From positions 62,001 through 126,000 of the forward strand of contig CAKRQL010000004.1 of assembly GCA_934393265.1 (NCBI GenBank): a stretch of DNA of 64,000 nucleotides. The letters run 5' to 3'. This document shows positions 17,403-25,689 of the stretch, piece after piece (within the stretch, counting starts at the first letter, position 1; the number at the start of each line of letters is the position of its first letter). The translations under genes were made by a program, and so were the position numbers. The DNA is from an uncultured Eubacteriales bacterium. Lineage in GTDB: Bacteria; Bacillota; Clostridia; Oscillospirales; CAG-272. The notes beneath the pieces were generated by a model. The model was given only the letters and a program-made list of their open reading frames with translations, had not been told where the DNA came from and did no database searches.

Positions 17403-18266
17403 ATGGATTTATGCAACAGAGTGAATATACGGGCGCTTATGGAGGAAGCCGGTATAACATTCCGGAAAGAATACGGGCAGAATTTTCTTGTCAATCCTGA
17501 TATTCCATGCAATATAGCCGACATGTGCGCCGACGAAAAGGAAATTACTATTCTTGAAATAGGACCGGGTATAGGCTGCCTTACCGCCGAGCTCGCCAAA
17601 CGGTACCGTCGCGTCGTGGCGGTCGAGATAGACCGTGGGCTCATTCCGGTGCTTGAAAAAACGGTTGGCTTATATGATAATGTTACGGTTATAAACGCCG
17701 ATATCATGAAAACCGAGCTCCGCCGGCTCGTTGCGGATTATGCGCCTGACGGTAAAATATCCGTTTGCGCAAACCTGCCGTACTACATCACAACTCCGAT
17801 ACTTATGTATCTGCTTGAATCCGATGTCTGTTTCGGTTCTGTAACCGTTATGGTTCAGAAAGAGGTTGCGGACAGACTTACCGCCGCGCCGGGCTCTTCA
17901 GACTACGGTGCGATAACCGCGGCAATAGGGTACTACGGGACCGTGCGGCGCCTTTTCAGGGTGCCTGCGTCGTCATTTGTTCCGGCACCGAAGGTGGACA
18001 GCGCGGTTGTCCGCATAGACATATACCGCGAACCGGCGTACAAACCGAAGGACAGGAAGCTCTTCTTCTCACTTATACGGGCGGCATTCGAGATGCGTAG
18101 AAAGACGCTCGCAAATGCGGTCAACGCGAAAATTCCAAGATACAGCAAGGAATGTGTTTCTGCGGCACTTGTCAGGCTCGGATTTGATCCGTCGGTGCGC
18201 GGGGAGAGGCTATCAACTGCTGATTTTTCAAATCTTGCAGATGAACTTATTAAATATAATTCTTGA
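17403..18266 (+). CDS. rsmA: 16S rRNA dimethyladenosine transferase RsmA (KsgA)
   Basis: RsmA/KsgA (287 aa) dimethylates the two adjacent adenines in the loop of 16S helix 45. The start region has the family signature L-M-E-E-A-G then YGQNFLVN. SAM motif I is LEIGPGIGCLT and the catalytic motif IV is NLPYYITTP. I use ATG 17403, which places the conserved N-terminal helix normally; the ribosome site is weak. An in-frame GTG at 17421 is possible. Upstream in-frame codons run back into tRNA-Thr and are not credible. Confidence 0.94.
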   Translation: MDLCNRVNIRALMEEAGITFRKEYGQNFLVNPDIPCNIADMCADEKEITILEIGPGIGCLTAELAKRYRRVVAVEIDRGLIPVLEKTVGLYDNVTVINADIMKTELRRLVADYAPDGKISVCANLPYYITTPILMYLLESDVCFGSVTVMVQKEVADRLTAAPGSSDYGAITAAIGYYGTVRRLFRVPASSFVPAPKVDSAVVRIDIYREPAYKPKDRKLFFSLIRAAFEMRRKTLANAVNAKIPRYSKECVSAALVRLGFDPSVRGERLSTADFSNLADELIKYNS

Positions 18267-18278
18267 ACAAATTAAGTG

Positions 18279-18303
18279 ACCCCCGGCATAAACTGCCGGG
18301 GGT
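18279..18303. terminator. Hairpin between convergent rsmA and glpK
   Basis: Perfect 10-bp stem ACCCCCGGCA with loop TAAAC. The flanks are only moderately T-rich (TTAATTT on the minus side), so it is probably a terminator but not a strong one by sequence. Confidence 0.6.
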
Positions 18304-18321
18304 TATCCATTAAAAAAACAT

Positions 18322-19812
18322 TTATTCTATCCAGTTCAGGCTGCGTTCCACGGCTTTTCGCCAGATGCGAAGCTTTTCTTTTCGCCATATATCGTCGTGT
18401 TCCGGCTTGAAAACTCTGCGTTCAACTGTATTCCGGTTGATTTCATCGATTGACGAATATACACCGGTCGAGAGGCCGGCAAGATACGCCGCGCCGAGTG
18501 CCGTTGTCTCAATACATTCCGGACGTTCAACATCGGCACCGAGAATATCAGCCTGAAAGCCGAGAAGAAGATTGTTTGCACTCGCCCCGCCATCGGCGCG
18601 GAGCCGCCTCACCTTCATTCCGGTAGAGCGTTCGAGCAGGTCGATGACATCTGCTGTCTGATATGCCAATGATTCAAGCGTCGCGCGTATTATGTGACTT
18701 TTGGTTGTAGCTCTGGTCAGACCTATAATGGTTCCGCGCGCATAAGGGTCCCACCACGGCGCGCCCATGCCGGAGAAAGCCGGTACAAGGTATACGCCGC
18801 CGGAATCCGGGACAAGGGAAGCGTAGAATTCGCTTTCGGCGGCGGAATCAAGTATTTTGAGCCCGTCGCGTAGCCACTGAATAGCCGAACCGCAGGAAAA
18901 GACAGAGCCCTCAAGGGCATAGCTCACCGTTTCTCCGACGCCCCATGCGACCGTTGTTATAAGTCCGTTTGTGGTCATATAGGGAGTATTTCCGGTGTTC
19001 ATAAGAAGAAAGCCGCCGGTGCCGTATGTGTTTTTCAGTTCACCCTCATTAAAGCAGCACTGCCCGAACAGAGCGGACTGCTGATCTCCGGCAACTCCGC
19101 CAATAGGCAACGAATACCCGGTAAGTACACTATCGGTGTAGCCGAAAATGTGAGATGACGGCATGACATTAGGGAGCATGGAGCGGGGAATACCGAAAAT
19201 TTTCAGCAATTCATCATCCCATTCAAGAGTCTTTATATTGAATAGCATTGTGCGGGAGGCGTTGGAAAAATCCGTTGCGTGGACATGCCCCTCGGTCAGG
19301 TTCCATATCAGCCATGAATCGACAGTTCCGAAACAGAGCCTGCCCGCCTCGGCATCCCTCCTTGCCCCCTCGACATTATCGAGTATCCACTTGATTTTTG
19401 AAGCTGAAAAATACGGGTCGAGAATAAGTCCCGTCCGTGTTTTTATGAATTGCTCGAGTCCGCGGCACTCGAGCTCCTCACAAAGGTCGGCAGTGCGTCG
19501 GCACTGCCATACTATCGCATTGTACACCGGCTTTCCGGTGCGTCTGTCCCATACCACCGTGGTTTCGCGCTGATTTGTGATACCGATGCCGGATATTTCT
19601 TCCGGGGATATACCGGAGGTATGGATGGCTTCTTTCATTACGTAAAGCTGAGTGTTCAGAATTTCCTCCGGATCGTGCTCGACCCACCCGGCGCGCGGAA
19701 ATATCTGCGTAAATTCGCGTTGCGATTTTGCAATCAGTCTGCCATGTGTGTCAAATATCACACAGCGTGATGATGTTGTCCCCTGGTCCAGCGACAGAAT
19801 ATACTTCTTCAT
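18322..19812 (-). CDS. glpK: Glycerol kinase
   Basis: GlpK (496 aa) phosphorylates glycerol to sn-glycerol 3-phosphate. The N-terminal FGGY-kinase phosphate loop is LDQGTTSSR. Further family segments are GITNQRETTVVWD, VWQCRRTADLC, and the substrate region TVDSWLIWNLT. The C-terminal FGGY domain shows LRADGGASANNLL. No glycerol facilitator or glycerol-3-phosphate dehydrogenase gene lies nearby. It follows khpA in the same direction after a 104-bp gap that holds small hairpins but no clear promoter. Confidence 0.96.
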   Translation of the reverse strand: MKKYILSLDQGTTSSRCVIFDTHGRLIAKSQREFTQIFPRAGWVEHDPEEILNTQLYVMKEAIHTSGISPEEISGIGITNQRETTVVWDRRTGKPVYNAIVWQCRRTADLCEELECRGLEQFIKTRTGLILDPYFSASKIKWILDNVEGARRDAEAGRLCFGTVDSWLIWNLTEGHVHATDFSNASRTMLFNIKTLEWDDELLKIFGIPRSMLPNVMPSSHIFGYTDSVLTGYSLPIGGVAGDQQSALFGQCCFNEGELKNTYGTGGFLLMNTGNTPYMTTNGLITTVAWGVGETVSYALEGSVFSCGSAIQWLRDGLKILDSAAESEFYASLVPDSGGVYLVPAFSGMGAPWWDPYARGTIIGLTRATTKSHIIRATLESLAYQTADVIDLLERSTGMKVRRLRADGGASANNLLLGFQADILGADVERPECIETTALGAAYLAGLSTGVYSSIDEINRNTVERRVFKPEHDDIWRKEKLRIWRKAVERSLNWIE

Positions 19813-19916
19813 TATTTCCCCCGTATATGTGTACTTCGGATTTTTGTATGTATAAACCCGGTAACCTTGCGGTTATACAGATCTCGGGCTGTATCGCGTG
19901 ACACAGCCCGAAAAAA

Positions 19917-20150
19917 TCATTTTATCTCGACGGTAACGCGCTTGCCGCATGTATTTGCGACTGCTTTCATTACCTGTCTTATCGCTTTCGCAATTCTTCC
20001 GTGACGACCTATAACCATGCCGGTGTCATCCTCATCAACGGACAGTACAAGCTCGATGTCGTCCCCGTCAACCGTTTCTTCGACGGTAACGGCATCCGGA
20101 TTATCCACAATTGCGCGGGCGATGTCCTCTAAAACGCGCTTAAGATCCAT
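19917..20150 (-). CDS. khpA: KH-domain RNA-binding protein KhpA
   Basis: KhpA (77 aa), a single KH domain with the GxxG loop in GRHGRIAKAIR. In Gram-positives it pairs with KhpB/Jag to bind RNA and affect cell size and division. Position after rpsP in the ylxM-ffh-rpsP-khpA operon is conserved. A hairpin (CGGGCTGT/ACAGCCCG, about 19886-19911) lies just downstream, but it has no T-run in the reading direction. Confidence 0.95.
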   Translation of the reverse strand: MDLKRVLEDIARAIVDNPDAVTVEETVDGDDIELVLSVDEDDTGMVIGRHGRIAKAIRQVMKAVANTCGKRVTVEIK

Positions 20151-20191
20151 ATTAACACCGTTCCTCGCGGAACATCCTTCCGAAATTTTGA

Positions 20192-20437
20192 TTACTTGAT
20201 TATTTCGCTCTTCTTAAGGAGAACTCTTACTGTATCGGTGGGCTGTGCTCCGTTAGAAAGCCACTTCTGTGCCTTGTCCGCGTCGATCTTTATGTCTGCG
20301 GGATCGGTGAGAGGATTGTAGTATCCTATCTCCTCGATGAATTTTCCGTTTCTCGGTGCCTTCTCGTCGGCGACGATTACACGGTAGAAGGGAACCTTCT
20401 TGGTTCCTATTCTCTTAAGTCTGATTTTTACTGCCAT
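20192..20437 (-). CDS. rpsP: 30S ribosomal protein S16
   Basis: Ribosomal protein S16 (81 aa), starting MAVKIRLKRIGTKKVPFYR, the typical S16 N-terminus, with the G-x-Y-N-P-L segment. It assists 30S assembly. Lies 59 bp after ffh and 41 bp before khpA in the operon. Confidence 0.98.
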   Translation of the reverse strand: MAVKIRLKRIGTKKVPFYRVIVADEKAPRNGKFIEEIGYYNPLTDPADIKIDADKAQKWLSNGAQPTDTVRVLLKKSEIIK

Positions 20438-20496
20438 TTTTGATTTCCTCCGAAAATTTTTGTGTTGTTTTATATTTTTGTTGTTTGCAACCTGTA

Positions 20497-21825
20497 TCAG
20501 AAGGGTAGTTTCATTCCGCCGAAGCGGCGCTTACCCATACCGGAAAACTGCTTCATGAGTTTCTTCATTTGTTCAAACTGGCGGAGAAGCCGGTTTACAT
20601 CCTCCACCGTGGTTCCTGAGCCCTGCGCTATTCTTCTGCGGCGGGAGCCGTTTATTATCTCCGGGCGGAATCTCTCCCCCTTTGTCATGGAGAGAATTAT
20701 CGCCTCTATCTTTTTCATCTGATTCTCGTCTATTTCGGCGTTCTTCAGCGCGCCGGTGTTCGCTCCCGGGAGCATTGCCATGAGCTGATTGATATTTCCC
20801 ATTTTTTTAAGCTGACGCATTTGCACAAGGAAGTCCTCAAGTGTGAATGTCTGTTCTCTGATCTTCTTTTCGATTTCCTTCGCATTCTTTTCGTCGTATG
20901 CCGCCTCTGCCTTCTCGATAAGAGAGAGGACATCGCCCATGCCGAGTATTCTGGACGCCATTCTGTCGGGGTGAAATACCTCAAGGGCATCCATTTTCTC
21001 ACCGGTACCTATAAACTTTATCGGCTTTCCGGTGATATACTTCACGGAGAGCGCGGCACCGCCGCGCGTGTCGCCGTCGAGCTTTGTGAGTATCACTCCG
21101 GTAATATCGAGCTTGTCATTGAATGTCTTGGCGACATTCACCGCATCCTGCCCGAGCATAGCGTCGATGGTGAGAAGAATTTCCGTGGGACTTACGGTGT
21201 TCTTGATTTTCACGAGCTCCTCCATGAGCCATTCATCAATATGGAGTCGTCCGGCAGTATCAATAATAACGAAGTCACAGCCGTTTTTGCGGGCATGCTC
21301 AACGCCCGCATTCGCAATCTCGACGGGGGAGATCTTCGCACCCATGGAAAACACGGGAACTCCGACAGACTCGCCGACAATTTTCAGCTGGTCGATTGCC
21401 GCGGGGCGGTAGACGTCACAGGCGACGAGCAGGGGAGTCTTTCCTTTGGATTTATACATTGCCGCGAGCTTTCCGGCATGGGTGGTTTTGCCCGCTCCCT
21501 GAAGTCCTACCATCATTACGATTGTCGGTGGCTTCGGACTGATGACGAGCTTCTGAGATTCGCCGCCCATGAGCTTCACAAGCTCTTCGTTTACGATTTT
21601 TATTATTTGCTGTGCGGGTACAAGGCTTTCGAGTACCTCGGTCCCTACCGCGCGTTCGGTTACTGTTTTTATGAAATCCTTGACTACCTTGAAGTTGACG
21701 TCCGCTTCGAGAAGTGCGAGCTTGACCTCGCGCATTCCGTCGCGCACATCCGCTTCGGTGAGCTTTCCTTTGTTCCTGAATTTTTTGAAAGCATTTGCAA
21801 GCTTTTCGGTAAGCCCCTGGAACAT
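20497..21825 (-). CDS. ffh: Signal recognition particle protein Ffh
   Basis: Ffh (442 aa), the SRP54 GTPase that binds signal sequences and SRP RNA to target membrane proteins. N and G domains show GLQGAGKTT (P-loop), DTAGR and TKLDGD. The C-terminal M domain contains the RNA-binding SGSRRRRIAQGSGT-type segment (seen as GSRRRRIAQGSGT) and a Met-rich tail with FSGMGKR. It begins 3 bp after ylxM. Confidence 0.98.
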   Translation of the reverse strand: MFQGLTEKLANAFKKFRNKGKLTEADVRDGMREVKLALLEADVNFKVVKDFIKTVTERAVGTEVLESLVPAQQIIKIVNEELVKLMGGESQKLVISPKPPTIVMMVGLQGAGKTTHAGKLAAMYKSKGKTPLLVACDVYRPAAIDQLKIVGESVGVPVFSMGAKISPVEIANAGVEHARKNGCDFVIIDTAGRLHIDEWLMEELVKIKNTVSPTEILLTIDAMLGQDAVNVAKTFNDKLDITGVILTKLDGDTRGGAALSVKYITGKPIKFIGTGEKMDALEVFHPDRMASRILGMGDVLSLIEKAEAAYDEKNAKEIEKKIREQTFTLEDFLVQMRQLKKMGNINQLMAMLPGANTGALKNAEIDENQMKKIEAIILSMTKGERFRPEIINGSRRRRIAQGSGTTVEDVNRLLRQFEQMKKLMKQFSGMGKRRFGGMKLPF

Positions 21826-21828
21826 AAT

Positions 21829-22188
21829 TCAAACTCCTTTCCCGAGAATTACGGCTACCGCATCGCGGATAGCCGATATACAGCCGTCTGTTTCTTTAAC
21901 ATTTAGTGATGAGAGAGCTTCTGCCGCGTGTGCGAGCTTCTCCGCGCAAGCCGTCAGTTCTGTATGCCGCTCTGCCATATGGAGTGTCGACTCATACCGT
22001 GTAAGCTCATCCTCGCCCTTTTTTACAATGTGGCGGACACCCTGGCGCGATATGCCGTCATCTGCGGCAATCTCGGCGAGCGAGAGGTCGTCGTTGTAAT
22101 ATGCGGTCATTATCTCCCGCGTGTGCTCATCCAACAGTTCACCATAGAAGTCAAGCAGGTACGAGAGCTTCATATCCTTTGTAAACAC
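21829..22188 (-). CDS. ylxM: YlxM helix-turn-helix protein (UPF0122)
   Basis: YlxM (119 aa), a sigma-70-region-4-like helix-turn-helix protein regularly encoded before ffh. The N-terminal half has LLDFYGELL and the HTH L-S-L-A-E-I-A then ISRQGVRHIVKKGE. It is thought to take part in SRP assembly or regulation. It is first in the leftward operon, behind a perfect-consensus promoter and an inverted repeat that could be its own operator. Confidence 0.93.
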   Translation of the reverse strand: MFTKDMKLSYLLDFYGELLDEHTREIMTAYYNDDLSLAEIAADDGISRQGVRHIVKKGEDELTRYESTLHMAERHTELTACAEKLAHAAEALSSLNVKETDGCISAIRDAVAVILGKGV

Positions 22189-22205
22189 AGTGCACCTCCG
22201 AGGGT

Positions 22206-22254
22206 GTAAAGCAAATTACTTTACAAGTATACCATTTATTTTTTTGTATGTCAA
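22206..22254 (-). promoter_or_regulatory. ylxM-ffh operon promoter with inverted repeat
   Basis: -35 TTGACA (22254-22249), 17-bp spacer, -10 TATACT (22231-22226). An inverted repeat GTAAAG-N7-CTTTAC (22206-22224) spans the expected start site and could be an operator or a leader hairpin. The ribosome site CGGAGGTG follows at about 22202-22195. Confidence 0.8.
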
Positions 22255-22337
22255 TAGAAAAACAACATAAAAATATTAATTTTGTTGCGCTTTGTGGAAA
22301 AAGTTTTCTGAAACTTCAAAAATCTTGCCAAAAATAC

Positions 22338-22366
22338 TTGATTTTGTTTTGAAAATATGATACAAT
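22338..22366 (+). promoter_or_regulatory. Sigma-A promoter of rpsT
   Basis: -35 TTGATT, 17-bp spacer, -10 TACAAT. It leaves a leader of about 90 nt before rpsT. Confidence 0.7.
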
Positions 22367-22464
22367 CAATTGTCAAGTGAGGCTTGCTCCTCCGATGCAG
22401 AGTGCGGACCCTCTCAGCCGTGCGATTGCATGCCGGATATGCATAAAACCAAAGGAGATTTCAA

Positions 22465-22728
22465 ATGGCTAATATCAAATCAGCAAAGAAGCGTATTCTT
22501 GTTACACGTACCAAGACACTCCAGAATCAGATGCTTAAATCTCAGCTCAAGACTGTTATCAAGAAGTTCAATCTTGCGGTCGAGTCCGGAGATAAGGCTG
22601 TTGCCTCTGAGGCGTACAAGCTTGCAGTGAAAAAGGTTGACCAGGCTGTTGCACACGGCATTCTTCACAAGAACAATGCGGCTCACAAGAAGTCGCAGTT
22701 TGCTCTTAAGTTCAACAAGATGGCGTAA
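22465..22728 (+). CDS. rpsT: 30S ribosomal protein S20
   Basis: Ribosomal protein S20 (87 aa): MANIKSAKKRI start, Lys-rich helices, and H-K-N-N-A-A-H-K-K-S near the C-terminus. Monocistronic, with its own promoter and terminator. Ribosome site AAAGGAG precedes the ATG. Confidence 0.98.
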   Translation: MANIKSAKKRILVTRTKTLQNQMLKSQLKTVIKKFNLAVESGDKAVASEAYKLAVKKVDQAVAHGILHKNNAAHKKSQFALKFNKMA

Positions 22729-22782
22729 ACTCCACGGCAGATGCCGCGGAGAGCTTTGCGATATGCTATAAGCATAAGACGA

Positions 22783-22820
22783 CGGAGAAGAGTTTAACCC
22801 GCTCTTCTCCGCGTTTTTTA
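22783..22820 (+). terminator. Terminator of rpsT
   Basis: Perfect 10-bp stem CGGAGAAGAG/CTCTTCTCCG with a 9-nt loop, followed by CGTTTTTTA. Confidence 0.88.
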
Positions 22821-22837
22821 TTGCGTTATACCGCCTC

Positions 22838-22866
22838 TTGACATAAACCGGATAATATTGTATACT
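22838..22866 (+). promoter_or_regulatory. Strong sigma-A promoter of the dGTPase-like gene
   Basis: -35 TTGACA, 17-bp spacer, -10 TATACT (one mismatch in total to consensus). Confidence 0.8.
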
Positions 22867-22905
22867 AACAGTGAAGAGGTTTCAGTACAGAAATGGAGGA
22901 AGTTT

Positions 22906-24120
22906 ATGCGTAATTACGAACAGATGTCAAAAGAGATGTCAGACCGTATCAGATATGACGCAGAGCACAATACGAAACCGGATTTTGCCGCTCGCTCCTC
23001 TCTCGCTGTCAGGCGGAATATGTCAGAGGATAAGGAGACTGTCTGGCGTACCGCGTATGTGCGCGATGTGGATAAGATAATCCACAGCCCCTACTACAAC
23101 AGATATACAGACAAGACACAGGTTTTTTCATTCTATAAGAACGACGATATAACAAGGCGTGCGCTTCATGTACAGCTGGTATCCCGTATAGCCCGCTCAA
23201 TAGGTGCGGCACTCAATCTCAATACCGACCTTATCGAGGCGATAGCCCTCGGGCACGATATAGGGCACACTCCGTTCGGTCATGCCGGGGAAAAATATCT
23301 CAGCGAGGCTTATCATGCTGAGACCGGCAGATATTTCAACCACAATGTGCACAGTGTGCGCGTGCTTGACGGAATATTTGACCACAATCTCACGCTCGAT
23401 ACGCTGAACGGGATAATAACGCACAACGGCGAGATGGAGCTTCATGAATATCATCCATTCCCGCAGACTACATTTGAGGAATTTGACCGCATGGTCGAGA
23501 GCTGCTATGTCGATGAACGGAATATACTGAAAATAATTCCGTCGACGCTCGAGGGATGTGTCGTTCGTATAAGCGATATTATCGCCTATCTTGGCAAGGA
23601 CAGACAGGACGCATCGCGCGCCATCATTTCAGTTGACAGCGATGAACTCGGGGACGCAGGTATAGGCGGGGACAACCCGACTATCATAAACAATCTTTCA
23701 ATAAATATAATAGAGAACAGCTACGGCAAGCCGTATATAAAAATGGACGAGGAGCATTTCCGCGGCATGCAGGAGGCGAAGCGTGCGAATTACGAGGCTA
23801 TTTATAAGAATGAGAAGGTCTCCGGGGTTCTCAATGAAACAGTCCGCCCCATGATACACAAAATGTATTATAAGCTTCTCGGGGATCTGCGCAATGGCGA
23901 CAGGAGCTCCCCGATATTCCGCCACCACATCGATTTTGTCATGAACAATCATTACCGCGACAGGCACCGTAACTATATGGATTCGGAAGATAATCAGATA
24001 GTTGTTGACTACATTGCGTCTATGACCGATGATTATTGTACCGAGCTATTTGAATATCTTTTCCCGCACAATCATGTAAAGGTGCGCTATCACGGATATT
24101 TTGAGGATCTGAGCAAATAA
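22906..24120 (+). CDS. dgt: dGTP triphosphohydrolase-like HD protein
   Basis: A 404-residue HD-domain protein of the deoxynucleotide triphosphohydrolase (Dgt-like) family, which cleaves dNTPs to nucleoside and triphosphate. The N-terminal R-S-S-L-A-V-R-R resembles the family segment before the HD core. The metal site is GHDIGHTPFGHAGE (H-D), with HNVHSVR and a later Asp in V-V-R-I-S-D-I-I-A-Y-L-G-K-D. ATG 22906 has GGAGG 6 nt upstream. Monocistronic. Substrate range (dGTP only or several dNTPs) is not readable from sequence. Confidence 0.88.
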   Translation: MRNYEQMSKEMSDRIRYDAEHNTKPDFAARSSLAVRRNMSEDKETVWRTAYVRDVDKIIHSPYYNRYTDKTQVFSFYKNDDITRRALHVQLVSRIARSIGAALNLNTDLIEAIALGHDIGHTPFGHAGEKYLSEAYHAETGRYFNHNVHSVRVLDGIFDHNLTLDTLNGIITHNGEMELHEYHPFPQTTFEEFDRMVESCYVDERNILKIIPSTLEGCVVRISDIIAYLGKDRQDASRAIISVDSDELGDAGIGGDNPTIINNLSINIIENSYGKPYIKMDEEHFRGMQEAKRANYEAIYKNEKVSGVLNETVRPMIHKMYYKLLGDLRNGDRSSPIFRHHIDFVMNNHYRDRHRNYMDSEDNQIVVDYIASMTDDYCTELFEYLFPHNHVKVRYHGYFEDLSK

Positions 24121-24138
24121 TCCGACCATACAACAAAG

Positions 24139-24230
24139 AAAAGCAGACCCACACCATTGATATGTACCTCCAAAAGTGTCTGACTTTTGGGTGCACTTCA
24201 ATACGGCACAGGTCTGCTTTTATTTATTTT
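24139..24230. repeat. Nested palindrome / bidirectional terminator
   Basis: Between convergent genes, an outer perfect 11-bp stem AAAAGCAGACC/GGTCTGCTTTT (24139-24149, 24211-24221) flanks an inner imperfect palindrome of 33 bp. The inner arms are GTACCTCCAAAAG and CTTTTGGGTGCAC around TGTCTGA (24164-24196). T-runs follow the outer stem rightwards. It can serve as terminator for the dgt-like gene and for rpsR. From memory, the inner palindrome resembles TTTTGGG-type palindromes associated with IS3-family ends in Clostridia, so it may be an inserted repeat. Confidence 0.6.
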
Positions 24231-24239
24231 CCGTACGCC

Positions 24240-24491
24240 TTAGTTGGAGACATAGGGAAGGAGCGCCATCTGACGCGCCCTCTTTATAGCTGTGGTCAGC
24301 TGTCTCTGATGAAGAGCACAGTTACCGGACACACGCCTCGGAAGGATCTTTGCTCTCTCGGAAATGAACTTTCTGAGCTTTGCAACATCCTTGTAGTCAA
24401 TCTCGGCTACCTTGTCCTGGCAGAAGATACATACCTTCTTTCTTCTGTGCATAGGGCGGAAGGAAGAACGGGGAGAATCATTTCTATCCAT
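24240..24491 (-). CDS. rpsR: 30S ribosomal protein S18
   Basis: Ribosomal protein S18 (83 aa) with core YKDVAKLRKFISERAKILPR and C-x-L-H-Q-R-Q-L. The C-x2-C pair (CIFC) plus the Cys of NCALH suggests a zinc-binding (C+) form. Last gene of the rpsF-ssb-rpsR operon. Confidence 0.98.
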   Translation of the reverse strand: MDRNDSPRSSFRPMHRRKKVCIFCQDKVAEIDYKDVAKLRKFISERAKILPRRVSGNCALHQRQLTTAIKRARQMALLPYVSN

Positions 24492-24572
24492 TGTAATAAT
24501 CTTGACCTTTCCGGCTCGCTTATTCTGTATTGCTTATACCGGAGCGAGCCTTCCGGTACAGGGACGCGCCGC

Positions 24573-25031
24573 TCAGAAGGGCAGGCTCTCGTCTGTTGGA
24601 ATTTCCTCAAAGTTTGTATTCTGTGCATTATTGAAGGCAGGGGTACCGTACGCCTCGGGAGTGTACCCGGTGGCTCCGGCAGAGGGCTGTGCGCCGGACT
24701 GCGCGGCGGAGGCAACGAATGTCACCTCGTCTGCAACGACCTCGGTCGCATATCTCTTCTGTCCCTGATTGTCAGTCCATGCTCTGGTCTGAAGCTGTCC
24801 GCATATAAGTATGGGAGAGCCCTTCTTGAAATATCTGCACACGAACTCGGCATTCTGTCTCCATGTGACAATGTTAATAAAGTCAACATTCTGTTGTCCC
24901 TGTTCACCTTTTCCGAAACGGCGGTTTACAGCGATAGAGAAGTTGGATACCGAAATTCCGCTGGTGGTCTGCTTAAGCTCGGGGTCTGCGGTCATGTTAC
25001 CGATAAGGATAACCTTATTGAAGCTTGCCAT
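24573..25031 (-). CDS. ssb: Single-stranded DNA-binding protein
   Basis: SSB (152 aa): N-terminal OB-fold beginning FNKVILIGN, with NFSIAVNRRF and GQLQTRAW. A Gly/Ala/Gln-rich linker follows, and the acidic interaction tip ends ESLPF. ATG 25031 is chosen because GGAGG lies 7 nt upstream and the protein then begins MASFNK. Lies between rpsF (14 bp upstream) and rpsR (81 bp downstream), the standard order. Confidence 0.97.
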   Translation of the reverse strand: MASFNKVILIGNMTADPELKQTTSGISVSNFSIAVNRRFGKGEQGQQNVDFINIVTWRQNAEFVCRYFKKGSPILICGQLQTRAWTDNQGQKRYATEVVADEVTFVASAAQSGAQPSAGATGYTPEAYGTPAFNNAQNTNFEEIPTDESLPF

Positions 25032-25045
25032 GTCGGAACCTCCTG

Positions 25046-25465
25046 TCAAGCCTGAGCATTCTCGTCGGCTGCGGGAGCTGCTTCATTCTCTGCGGCTTCC
25101 TTTGCGGCTGCCTCGGCTGCCGCTGCTGCAGCGGCGGCTTCTTTAGCCTTTGCTGCTGCTCTGAGAGCCTTTTCGTCCTTTGCCACGGTCATGTAACGCA
25201 CAACGCCTTCGGTTATGCCGAGTACACGCTCGAGCTCAAGGGGAAAATCGGGAGCGCTCTTGAAGTTAGCGAGAACATAGTATCCCTCGGTAATGTAGTT
25301 GATAGGATACGCAAATCTGCGCTTGCCCCATTCATCAACGGTAACATCTGTTGCGTTGTCGTTGATAAGAGCCACAAACTTCTCGACTATCGCCTTGTAA
25401 TCGTCCTCGGTAAGATTTCCGCTGACGGCGAAGAGAAGCTCGTAGTTTCCGTTTGTCTTTGCCAT
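25046..25465 (-). CDS. rpsF: 30S ribosomal protein S6
   Basis: Ribosomal protein S6 (139 aa). The core (about residues 1-95) has YELLFAVSGNL, KRRFAYPIN and GYYVLANF. After it comes a 35-residue Ala/Glu-rich helical and acidic tail, longer than usual. First gene of the operon, with ribosome site AAGGAGGT. Confidence 0.97.
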   Translation of the reverse strand: MAKTNGNYELLFAVSGNLTEDDYKAIVEKFVALINDNATDVTVDEWGKRRFAYPINYITEGYYVLANFKSAPDFPLELERVLGITEGVVRYMTVAKDEKALRAAAKAKEAAAAAAAAEAAAKEAAENEAAPAADENAQA

Positions 25466-25491
25466 TTTTTATACCTCCTTATGGTCTTTTG

Positions 25492-25571
25492 GCTGTCTTA
25501 TGACAGCAAGGGGTCGGATCATATCAATCCAGACTAACCGATATTTTACCACGATTTTTTGTCGATGTCAA
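25492..25571 (-). promoter_or_regulatory. rpsF operon promoter and leader hairpin
   Basis: -35 TTGACA (25571-25566), 17-bp spacer, -10 TAAAAT (25548-25543). The leader then contains CCGACCCC followed by a perfect hairpin GCTGTC-ATAA-GACAGC (25507-25492). Leaders of rpsF operons often bind S6:S18 through a CCG bulge; whether this is one is unproven. Confidence 0.7.
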
Positions 25572-25593
25572 GTGTTTGACGATAAAAAATTAC

Positions 25594-25622
25594 TTGACAT
25601 TGTGTCTGCCGGGTGTTACCAT
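25594..25622 (+). promoter_or_regulatory. Likely sigma-A promoter of ispE
   Basis: -35 TTGACA, 17-bp spacer, -10 TACCAT, divergent from the rpsF promoter. Confidence 0.55.
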
Positions 25623-25689
25623 ATTCTATGGTGCGCCTTTGCGCTTATAAAAGCAGTATTAATGACGCCTTACATTACGGGAGGTCTGT

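Noticed and set aside
19884..19911. Hairpin after khpA as a Rho-independent terminator
   Set aside because: The stem is good, but in the direction of the gene the T-run comes before the stem, not after it, and glpK follows in the same direction.
20821..21906. Long open frame (361 codons) on the plus strand opposite ffh
   Set aside because: It is antisense to the fully conserved ffh gene, has no ribosome site or promoter, and its product is Cys/His/Leu-rich nonsense typical of a shadow frame.
24162..25055. 297-codon open frame on the plus strand across rpsR and ssb
   Set aside because: Antisense to two conserved genes and starting inside the palindromic terminator; composition is unlike real proteins here.
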